Source: Candidatus Leptofilum proximum (lineage in GTDB: Bacteria > Chloroflexota > Anaerolineae > Promineifilales > Promineifilaceae). From it: 64,000 nt of DNA. Of this stretch, positions 41,829 through 48,765 are shown in pieces. The notes below the pieces were generated by a model that was not told the origin of the DNA, made no database searches, and was given only the letters and a program-made list of their open reading frames with translations. A program made the position numbers and the translations under genes. Where the stretch lies: NCBI GenBank assembly GCA_016710325.1, contig JADJXK010000002.1, positions 4,402,001 to 4,466,000 of the forward strand. The letters run 5' to 3'. The stretch's first letter is position 1; every line of letters begins with the position of its first letter.

Positions 41829-41855
41829 TTGTCTCGGCTGCGTGGCTCATATAAT
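41829..41855 (+). promoter_or_regulatory. Promoter of the GT-C gene at 41867, leaderless
   Basis: TATAAT at 41850-41855 lies 11 bases before the ATG; the -35 (TTGTCT at 41829) is at a short 15-nt spacing. An ACGGCCGT site (41819) lies just upstream. Confidence 0.5.
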
Positions 41856-41866
41856 ATCCGCCAGCG

Positions 41867-43981
41867 ATGCGTAACTTTCTGGACGTCGAGAAGCGAACCG
41901 GGTTTACCTTTTGGCTGCTGTTGGTGCTGCTAACGGCCGTATCCCTGCGCCTCTACCACCTGACCGCAGTGCCGCCCGGGCTGACCCACGACGAGGCCGA
42001 TCATGGCATTACGGCCGCAGCCATTCTCGACGGCGCACGCGACATTTATTTCACCATCGGGCATGGCCGGGAGCCGCTGTTTGATTATGCCACGGCGGGC
42101 CTGATGGCGCTGTTGGGGCAAAAAGGGTGGGTGCTGCGGGGAACGGCCGTTCTCTTCAGCCTGCTTATGATTGTGGCCATGACCGCCTGGACGCGCCTGG
42201 CGTTTAACAACCGGGTAGCTCTGTTTACCGCCGCCGGGCTGGCCGTCGGCTTTTGGCCCGTCATGGCCGCCCGCCAGGGTCTGCGCTCCATCACCCTGCC
42301 TGCCCTCTTTACCCTGGCCCTGGTCTTTTTCTGGCGCGGTTTGCAAAAATTGGAGATTGGAGATTGGAGAGTGGAGATTGGCAAACCGATCACCGTTAAC
42401 CAATTACCGTACGCGAAGCGGTCGCGGAGCGACATTACCTTCCTCCTCGCGGGTCTTCTCCTCGGCCTCACCTTCTACACCTACATCCCCGCCCGCGGCC
42501 TGTGGCTGCTGTTTCCCGCGCTGCTGCTGGTGGGTGGCCTGTGGGATCGTCGTTGGCTGAAGCGTGCCTGGAGGGGAACGGCCGTTCCCCTCCTGATCGC
42601 TGGTATTCTGGCCTGGCCGCTGTTTGCCTACCTGCGGGCCAATCCTGGCGCCGAGATTCGCATTGATGAACTGCGCGCGCCGCTCACGGCCGCGCTCCAG
42701 GGTGATTTCTCTCTGCTGTGGGCCAACATCAAGGGCGGGCTGGCGATTTTTACCATCGCGGGGGATATGGCCTGGCGCTACAACATCCCGGAACGGCCGC
42801 TGCTGGGGCCGGTCATGGGTGGGTTATTTTACCTGGGGATTGGCGTGGCACTGTGGCGAATTTTTCGTGGGAAGGGTGAATTGGTGGGACGGAACGGCCG
42901 TCTGGCCTACGCCGCCGCACTCATCTGGCTGCTGGGCGGGCTGGCTCCGGTGCTCATCACCGGGCCGGAGCTGAGCATGACCCAGGCGATGGGGATGCAG
43001 CCGGTGGTTTACCTTTTAGTGGCGGTGGTTATTGATTGGCTGTGGCAATGGTTAATGGTCAATGGTCAATGGTTAATGGTCAATGGTCAATGGTCAATGG
43101 TCAATTGGCTGTTGACCATTGGCACGTTATTTTTGTTTGGCGGAACGGCCGTTGTCACCGCGCGGGATTATTTTGGCACCTGGGCCAATGCGCCGGAGGT
43201 GCGCGTGCAGTATGAGAGCACGATGGTGGCGGCGCTGGAATATTTGGCGGATCAGGCGGTGGTGGACACGGCCGTTTCCACCATTTCTCCGGGCGAGTTC
43301 CACACACCGGCCGTGGCGGCGCTGACGCTGCCCGAAGATGCACTCCAGCCGCGCTGGTTTGACGGGCGTGGCAGCCTGATTGTACCCAATGCAGCTGAAG
43401 CTTTGGTGGTGTTTTCGGGGTTTGCTCCATTGCCGGAAGCGTTGATGCCGTATTTGGAAACGGCCGTTTTGCAAGACACCCTGCCCCTGCGCCTGACTGA
43501 TGTAGACCGACCCGTTTGGGTGTATCACGTGGCTGCCGCAGAAGCGGTGGCTGATTGGCAGCAGTGGTTGACGCCGCAGCCCGCCCAATTTGGTGAGGCG
43601 GCGGCTCTTTTGGGTTATGATCTGTCGTCCGGTGTGTTGGCGGTGGGCGAGACGGTGCAGCTGGTGACGGTGTGGCAGGTGCAGAGCGCACCGCCGGATT
43701 TGCGCCTGTTTACCCACCTAGTGGGGCCGGATGGTGTGCCGCTGGCCCAGGCGGATCGGTTGGATGCGCCGAGTGGCAGTTGGGTGGCGGGTGATTGGCT
43801 GGTGCAGCGGCATGAGTTTGTGGTGCCGGTGGGAACGGCCGTTGGCACCTACCCGCTCACCATAGGCCTGTACACCTGCCTGGATGCGGCCTGTACGCAA
43901 ACAGAGCGGTTAACGGTGTGGCAGGATGGAACGGCCGTTGGCGACTATTTACAGCTAACAGAGTTGATGATTACAGATTGA
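41867..43981 (+). CDS. PMT/GT39-family membrane glycosyltransferase with two in-frame repeats
   Basis: 704 residues, related to the product of 36699. About twelve helices cover residues 15-435. The catalytic loop is PPGLTHDEADHGITAAAIL. Two repeat-derived inserts keep the frame. Residues about 161-190 (KLEIGDWRVEIGKP and following) come from GGAGATT-type DNA after FFWRGLQK. Residues about 394-419 (QWLMVNGQWLMVNGQWSM) come from a tandem AATGGTC repeat. The soluble C-terminal part (about 555-700) is a beta domain with AVGETVQLVTVWQVQ and VGTYPLTIGLYTCLD. Nine ACGGCCGT sites lie in the gene. Confidence 0.85.
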   Translation: MRNFLDVEKRTGFTFWLLLVLLTAVSLRLYHLTAVPPGLTHDEADHGITAAAILDGARDIYFTIGHGREPLFDYATAGLMALLGQKGWVLRGTAVLFSLLMIVAMTAWTRLAFNNRVALFTAAGLAVGFWPVMAARQGLRSITLPALFTLALVFFWRGLQKLEIGDWRVEIGKPITVNQLPYAKRSRSDITFLLAGLLLGLTFYTYIPARGLWLLFPALLLVGGLWDRRWLKRAWRGTAVPLLIAGILAWPLFAYLRANPGAEIRIDELRAPLTAALQGDFSLLWANIKGGLAIFTIAGDMAWRYNIPERPLLGPVMGGLFYLGIGVALWRIFRGKGELVGRNGRLAYAAALIWLLGGLAPVLITGPELSMTQAMGMQPVVYLLVAVVIDWLWQWLMVNGQWLMVNGQWSMVNWLLTIGTLFLFGGTAVVTARDYFGTWANAPEVRVQYESTMVAALEYLADQAVVDTAVSTISPGEFHTPAVAALTLPEDALQPRWFDGRGSLIVPNAAEALVVFSGFAPLPEALMPYLETAVLQDTLPLRLTDVDRPVWVYHVAAAEAVADWQQWLTPQPAQFGEAAALLGYDLSSGVLAVGETVQLVTVWQVQSAPPDLRLFTHLVGPDGVPLAQADRLDAPSGSWVAGDWLVQRHEFVVPVGTAVGTYPLTIGLYTCLDAACTQTERLTVWQDGTAVGDYLQLTELMITD
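42349..42440. repeat. Mosaic palindromic repeat inside a CDS
   Basis: Left part is iterated TTGGAGATTGG. Instead of its own complementary arm, it is joined to an ACCGATCACCGTTAACC/AATTACC segment (related to the repeats at 26347 and 16040) and an ACGCGAAGCGGTCGCGGAGC stretch. The reading frame is intact across all three pieces. Confidence 0.75.
43047..43123. repeat. Tandem AATGGTC repeat inside a CDS
   Basis: About eight units of TCAATGG or TTAATGG in a row are closed by the complementary GTTGACCATTGG. The 7-nt unit is read in frame as a Q-W-x-M-V-N-G peptide repeat with a 21-nt period. Confidence 0.85.
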
Positions 43982-43988
43982 GAAAGAG

Positions 43989-44168
43989 GAACACAGAGGT
44001 GGACAGAGAAGACACAGAGTTTCACAGAGGAAAATACAATATGTCATTCCCGCGAAGGCGGGAATCCAGCTTTGTGTGCTCAATGAATACATTGAACACC
44101 TCCGTGAGGCAGAGCGTCACTAGCTTCAAAAATCTGTGCCATCTGTGTAATCTGTGGATTTTTTCTAG
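43989..44168. repeat. Nested repeat: CACAGAG/CTGTG element carrying a GCGGGAAT palindrome
   Basis: The outer element has iterated ACACAGAG units on the left (43989-44035) and ATCTGTGCCATCTGTGTAAT / CTGTGGATTTTTT on the right (44129-44165). Inside it sits TCATTCCCGCGAAGGCGGG (from 44043), a well-known type of dispersed bacterial palindrome, plus about 50 nt of unclear origin. It fills the gap between two GT-C genes. Confidence 0.75.
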
Positions 44169-44177
44169 AGGTGATAC

Positions 44178-46229
44178 ATGAGCCAGCGGCGGCGTGATTT
44201 TTGGTTGGTGGTGGCCATCACCTTTGTGGCGTTTGTGCTGCGGCTGTGGCAGTTGGGCCATTTCCCGCCGGGCTGGCGCGACGACGAGCTGATCAACTCG
44301 CTGGTCATTTCGCAGAAGGTGCTGGATGGCAACCTGGCTGTCTACTATCCGGACGCGTCCGGCCACGAGGCACTGTACCATGCGCTGAACGCCATCATGC
44401 TGGGGCTGTTTGGCGCCAACTGGGTGGGCATCCGGCTGCTTTCCGCGTTCCTGGCCACCCTGGCCGTGCCGCTGACCTACCTGCTGGGGCGCAAGCTGTT
44501 TGGCCGCTGGGTCGGACTGACGGCCGCGGCCGGGTTGGCGTTTAGCTTTTGGGGGTTGATGTACGGCCGTTTCGGTCTGCGCCACGTCACCATGCCGGTG
44601 TTGGTAACGGCCGCTTTCTACTTCTTCTGGCGCGGCTATCAAAAGGGAGATTGGGGATTGGAGATTGGAGATAAAGCTCCGAAAATCGCTGATCTCCAAT
44701 TACCAATTACCAATTACCTGATTGCCGCTTTTTTCATCAGCCTCGGTTTCTACACCTATTTTGCCGGGCGGGGCCTACCGCTAATTTTGCTGGCGTTTAT
44801 GGGTTTTGTCTGGCTGGTGCAGCGGCCGTCTTTCTACAAGAATTGGCGCGGCTGGGCGGCGATGTTGGCGGTAACGGCCGTCCTGGCCATCCCACTCATC
44901 ATCACCCTGCAGGCCCAGCCCGAGGCCGAAGGCCGGGTAGGGGAGCTGGCTGTGCCCCTGGTAGAAGCGCGCCAGGGCAACTTTGCCCCGCTGCGTGACT
45001 ACGTGGTGACCACCCTGAGCATGTTCCACGCTACTGGCGACGGTGAGTGGCTATACAATATCCCGAATCGGCCGTTGTTTGGTGCGGTTGGGGCGATTTT
45101 CTTCTGGGGAGGAGTGCTGCTGGCGGTTATCGATGTGGGTACGGCACTTTGGCTGTGGCTGCGCCGCCGCAGCGAGCCTGCGGCAGTGAACCGGGCGCTG
45201 CCCGCGGCCTTTTTGCTGCTCTGGTGGCTGGCCGGGATTGCCCCGGCATTTATCAGCGTGCCGCCCGCCAGCCTGGGGCATACCATTTTGGCCCAACCGG
45301 CTACGTATATTTTGGCGGCGCTCCCCATTGGGAGATTGGCGAAAAGGAGATTAGAGATTAGAGATTGGAGATTTGCCGCTCAATTTCCAATCTCCAATCT
45401 CCAATCTCTTCTAGCGATAATGATGGCGGTGCTGCTCGTCGTCAGCATTGCCGTGCGGGATTTGCCGGACTATTTTCAGCGCTGGCCGGAGCGGGGCATG
45501 GTGCGCTTTTTGTACCGGGCGGATATTCAGGATGTGGCGGATTATGTCAATACACATCCAGAGCTAACTGACTTCGGCATTTCCGGTCTGCTGGCCGGGC
45601 CGTGGGACCGCATGGCCTTGCAGATTGGTTTACATAACGATGTCGTGGTGCGCCCACGTTGGTTTAACGGCGAGCGGGTGCTTTTGCTCAGTCCGCCGCT
45701 GAGTTTTGTGGGCTTTCCGGAAACGGCCGCTCCCTACCAATCCCTGCTCAACCCGGTTACGCCACAAGTTACACCTGGCTACTATGTGCTGGCCCAAACC
45801 GAGGCGCAGATGCTGGCTGACCGGACTGAGGAGCGCATCTGTTTTAGCAACGGGTTGTGCTGGTTAACGGCCGTTTTTGATCCCGCCACCAATCGCCTGG
45901 AGCTAGGCTGGCAGGTGGGCGAGACGCTGGAACTGCCAGAGATGCCGCTCATTAGCAATCCGCCGCCGCCCGGTGTGTACGCCGGTCCGCGTTTGCAGGT
46001 GTTTGCGCAACTGCTGGACGCCGAGGGCAGCTTCCTGGTTGGCGACGATGGCCTATGGGTTGACCCCGTGACGCTACAGCCGGGCGATACGTTTTTACAG
46101 CAGCATTGGTTAACATTGCCGGAAGGTGTGGTGGCGGAAACGGCCGTCTTCGGCCTGTATGATCCGATGACTGGTGAACGCATCCGCACCATCGACGGCC
46201 GAGACCATTTGCGTTTAGACATTCGGTAG
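44178..46229 (+). CDS. GT39-like membrane glycosyltransferase with two in-frame repeats
   Basis: 683 residues, GAGGTGATAC before the ATG. About twelve helices; catalytic loop PPGWRDDELINSLVISQKVL (D-D-E). Two GGAGATT-type inserts are read through: residues about 156-180 (GDWGLEIGDKAPKIADLQLP) directly after FFWRGYQK, the same loop as in the upstream paralogue, and residues about 384-411 (KRRLEIRDWRF, then QFPISNLQSL). The C-terminal soluble domain (about 560-680) is of the same beta type as its neighbours. The stop codon TAG is the first three bases of the next repeat. Confidence 0.84.
   Translation: MSQRRRDFWLVVAITFVAFVLRLWQLGHFPPGWRDDELINSLVISQKVLDGNLAVYYPDASGHEALYHALNAIMLGLFGANWVGIRLLSAFLATLAVPLTYLLGRKLFGRWVGLTAAAGLAFSFWGLMYGRFGLRHVTMPVLVTAAFYFFWRGYQKGDWGLEIGDKAPKIADLQLPITNYLIAAFFISLGFYTYFAGRGLPLILLAFMGFVWLVQRPSFYKNWRGWAAMLAVTAVLAIPLIITLQAQPEAEGRVGELAVPLVEARQGNFAPLRDYVVTTLSMFHATGDGEWLYNIPNRPLFGAVGAIFFWGGVLLAVIDVGTALWLWLRRRSEPAAVNRALPAAFLLLWWLAGIAPAFISVPPASLGHTILAQPATYILAALPIGRLAKRRLEIRDWRFAAQFPISNLQSLLAIMMAVLLVVSIAVRDLPDYFQRWPERGMVRFLYRADIQDVADYVNTHPELTDFGISGLLAGPWDRMALQIGLHNDVVVRPRWFNGERVLLLSPPLSFVGFPETAAPYQSLLNPVTPQVTPGYYVLAQTEAQMLADRTEERICFSNGLCWLTAVFDPATNRLELGWQVGETLELPEMPLISNPPPPGVYAGPRLQVFAQLLDAEGSFLVGDDGLWVDPVTLQPGDTFLQQHWLTLPEGVVAETAVFGLYDPMTGERIRTIDGRDHLRLDIR
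44645..44718. repeat. GGAGATT-family repeat inside a CDS
   Basis: GGAGATTGGGGATTGGAG on the left, GATCTCCAATTACCAATTACC on the right. The right arm drifts into the AATTACC family seen at 16040. Confidence 0.85.
45329..45411. repeat. GGAGATT-family repeat inside a CDS
   Basis: Left: TTGGGAGATTGGCG, then GGAGATTAGAGATTAGAG; right: TTTCCAATCTCCAATCTCC. It is read in frame between two membrane helices. Confidence 0.88.
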
Positions 46230-46287
46230 AGACGTTGCCTTATAGAGACGTTGCATTGTAGAAACGTTGCATTGCAACGTCTCTACG
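46226..46287. repeat. Palindromic repeat, GTAGAGACGTTGC family
   Basis: Three tandem TAGAGACGTTGC-like units are followed by the exact complement GCAACGTCTCTAC. The first TAG is the stop codon of the preceding gene. An ATG in the element (46251) should not be taken as the start of the next gene. Confidence 0.9.
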
Positions 46288-46295
46288 ACGCCACG

Positions 46296-48647
46296 ATGGA
46301 GAATGGAGTGACAAAGCCAACACCCTGGACCAAACAACCAATCGCCCTGATTTTGCTGGCCTTTGTCACGTTGTCCTTTGCCTCCAGCGTTATTAATCCC
46401 CTGTTTGAGTCAACGGACGAGCTGCGCCATTACCGCTTTGTGCAGCACATCATCCAGCTGAAGCGGCTGCCGGTGCAGGGGGAAATGGCCTGCAGTGCCC
46501 AGGGGCATCATCCGCCGCTGTTTTACGCGCTGTCGGCGGCGGCCACGTTTTGGGTTGATACCGGCAAACCCGTCTGCACCACCCTGGAAGACAATCCGTT
46601 CTGGCAGTACCACTACTGGGAAGTGGGCGACGATAACAAAAACCAGTATCTGCACACAGCGGCCGAAGCGTTTCCCTGGTCTGGGGAGGCGTTGGCGGCG
46701 CATATCGTGCGCGGGCTGAACGTGTTGATTGGTGCGGCGGTGGTGTACCTCACCTGGCTGTTGGGGCGGCTGTTGTGGCCGAAACGGCCGTCTCTCGCCC
46801 TTGGCGCCACGGCATTTGTGGCCTTTAACCCGATGTTTGTTTACATGTCCGGCTCGATCAACAACGACGTGATTGCCGCGCTGAGCGGCACGGCCGTTCT
46901 CGTCGCCAGCGTCCAGTTGGTGCAGTCAGACGCCGGGTTGTCGCGCCGCTGGGGCATCTGGCTGGGTGTGCTGTTTGGCGTGGCGCTGCTGAGCAAGTTT
47001 AACCTGGCGGCGGTGGCGCTGTTGATAGAAACGGCCGTCACCTGGACCGCCTGGCGTAAAAAACAGTGGCGGCTGTGGTGGGAAGCCAATCTGCTCATTG
47101 CTGTATTCACCCTGCTGCTGGCGGGCTGGTGGTTTGGGCGTAACCAGATTTTGTACGGCGAACCGACCGGCTTTGAGCGTCTCACCGAGCTGTGGGGCGT
47201 GCGCAACCCGGCCGAGAGCTGGGGCGTGGCCATCTTTGAGCTGCCCTACACCTGGACCAGCCTGTGGGGCCGCTTTGGCTACGGGCAAGTCCCTTTGCCA
47301 GATGGCATCTATCTCGGTCTGCGCTGGCTGGTGGGGATTGGGCTGCTGGGGCTGGTGCTGCGAATTCGGTCATTTTTACCTTCACCCCAGCCACCCTCAC
47401 CCCAGCCAAACTCCCTCCCCCTCTCAGGGGGAGGGCCGGGGAAGGGGTTCCCACTACTTTTACTGGCCCTCGACGTCATTCTGTTTTTTGCCGTTGTATT
47501 TAATTATCTTCTGGTGAGTCCCGCCGGGGCAATGGGGCGCTTCTTCTTCCCGGCGCTGCCCGCGCTAGCCCTGCTTACGTTTTACGGCCTGGCTGCCTGG
47601 GTCGATCTTATTTGGCAACCTAACCCAACCTTCAATCGCCAATCGCCAGTCTCCATCCTGGCCTTTGCTCTCAACGTGGGCATGGCTGTCCTCACCATCA
47701 TCGCCATTTTTGGCTACCTGGCGGCGGCCTTTGCCCGGCCTGAACCGTTTGCGGCGGATACGGCCGTACCCAACCCCATCAACGCCCAGTTCGACAGCTT
47801 TGTCATTTTGCGCGGCTATGCGCTGGACCGTACCACATTGCAGCCGGGCGGCTATATCACGCTCGATTTGTACTGGGAAGTGATTAATCGGCCGCCCGGC
47901 AACTACCTGCTGTTTGTCCATCTGATCGATGAGGCAACCGGCACGCTGATTGCCCAGCGTGACACCCATCCTGGCCTGGGTAACTTCCCCAGCAGCCAGT
48001 GGCAGCCAGGCGACCGCTTTGTCGAGTCGATTCGCCTGCACGCCAGCGAGACGATGGTTGCGCCCACAACGGCCGAACTCAGCATCGGGCTCTATGCGCC
48101 GGGGGAAAACGGCTACCGGCTGGGCATCGCCGACGTGGACGGCAGCTTCTTGGGCGATGCCCTGCCGTTGGGCAACATCGCCATTACCGAAGTGGCTAAC
48201 TGGCGTGACGATGGCCAATCGTTCCCCAACTTGCTCAACCAAAACTTTTTCAACGACGTACGGCTGACAGGGTATGAATACAACAGCCGGGTGCTGGCTC
48301 CTGGCGATACGCTGGAAATAACGCTGTACTGGGAAGCGCTGCGCGATGCGCCGCCGGATTACCTGGTGGAGGTGGCGCTGTGCCCGCTGCCCTGCCCGGA
48401 CTGGCAGCCGTCGCTGGTAACGGCCGTTGCTCCGCCCGCCGCTGCCCCAACGAGCAGCTGGCAAAGTGGCCAGCTTGTGGTTGATACCCATTCCTTGCCG
48501 CTGGACGCCACCCTGGCTCCCGGTTCTTATGGTATTCACGTGGCATTAATTGACGCTGTAACAAAAGCCCCGCAGAATATTGTAGCCGAGGATGGACACT
48601 ATATTGATGATCGCTTATTATTGTCAGATATCCGTGTTCAACCGTAA
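46296..48647 (+). CDS. Large GT-C-like membrane protein with two C-terminal beta domains
   Basis: 783 residues from ATG 46296 (GTG 46308 with GGAG six bases before is an alternative). About eleven helices (20-490). The first loop has NPLFESTDELRHYRFVQ and GHHPPLFYALSAAA, and after helix 4 comes YMSGSINNDVIAALSG, a layout shared with DUF2142/PMT-like proteins. Residues about 365-386 (PSPQPPSPQPNSLPLSGGG) come from an in-frame CACCCCAGCC repeat. The C-terminus holds two beta domains of one kind (LQPGGYITLDLYWEV and LAPGDTLEITLYWEA). Last of three tandem GT-C genes. Confidence 0.82.
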   Translation: MENGVTKPTPWTKQPIALILLAFVTLSFASSVINPLFESTDELRHYRFVQHIIQLKRLPVQGEMACSAQGHHPPLFYALSAAATFWVDTGKPVCTTLEDNPFWQYHYWEVGDDNKNQYLHTAAEAFPWSGEALAAHIVRGLNVLIGAAVVYLTWLLGRLLWPKRPSLALGATAFVAFNPMFVYMSGSINNDVIAALSGTAVLVASVQLVQSDAGLSRRWGIWLGVLFGVALLSKFNLAAVALLIETAVTWTAWRKKQWRLWWEANLLIAVFTLLLAGWWFGRNQILYGEPTGFERLTELWGVRNPAESWGVAIFELPYTWTSLWGRFGYGQVPLPDGIYLGLRWLVGIGLLGLVLRIRSFLPSPQPPSPQPNSLPLSGGGPGKGFPLLLLALDVILFFAVVFNYLLVSPAGAMGRFFFPALPALALLTFYGLAAWVDLIWQPNPTFNRQSPVSILAFALNVGMAVLTIIAIFGYLAAAFARPEPFAADTAVPNPINAQFDSFVILRGYALDRTTLQPGGYITLDLYWEVINRPPGNYLLFVHLIDEATGTLIAQRDTHPGLGNFPSSQWQPGDRFVESIRLHASETMVAPTTAELSIGLYAPGENGYRLGIADVDGSFLGDALPLGNIAITEVANWRDDGQSFPNLLNQNFFNDVRLTGYEYNSRVLAPGDTLEITLYWEALRDAPPDYLVEVALCPLPCPDWQPSLVTAVAPPAAAPTSSWQSGQLVVDTHSLPLDATLAPGSYGIHVALIDAVTKAPQNIVAEDGHYIDDRLLLSDIRVQP
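47389..47453. repeat. CACCCCAGCC / GGGGGAGGG palindromic repeat inside a CDS
   Basis: CCTCACCCCAGCC units and CTCCCTCCCCCTCTC are followed by AGGGGGAGGGCCGGGGAAGG, giving a strong hairpin. It is read in frame as a Pro/Ser then Gly-rich loop. Confidence 0.8.
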
Positions 48648-48765
48648 AAACGCGGCTCTTTGGGAATCCACGGGGTTAACAGCTCGTGAAACGTGATGCG
48701 AAACCCCATGAAATCCAAAACACCCAAAAACGCCTCGGTAAAGCGTCTGAAAGGTTTTCTATCTT

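Noticed and set aside
43047..43123. AATGGTC array as an origin-type iteron cluster
   Set aside because: It lies inside a glycosyltransferase gene in frame, and no replication initiator or DnaA-box cluster is near.
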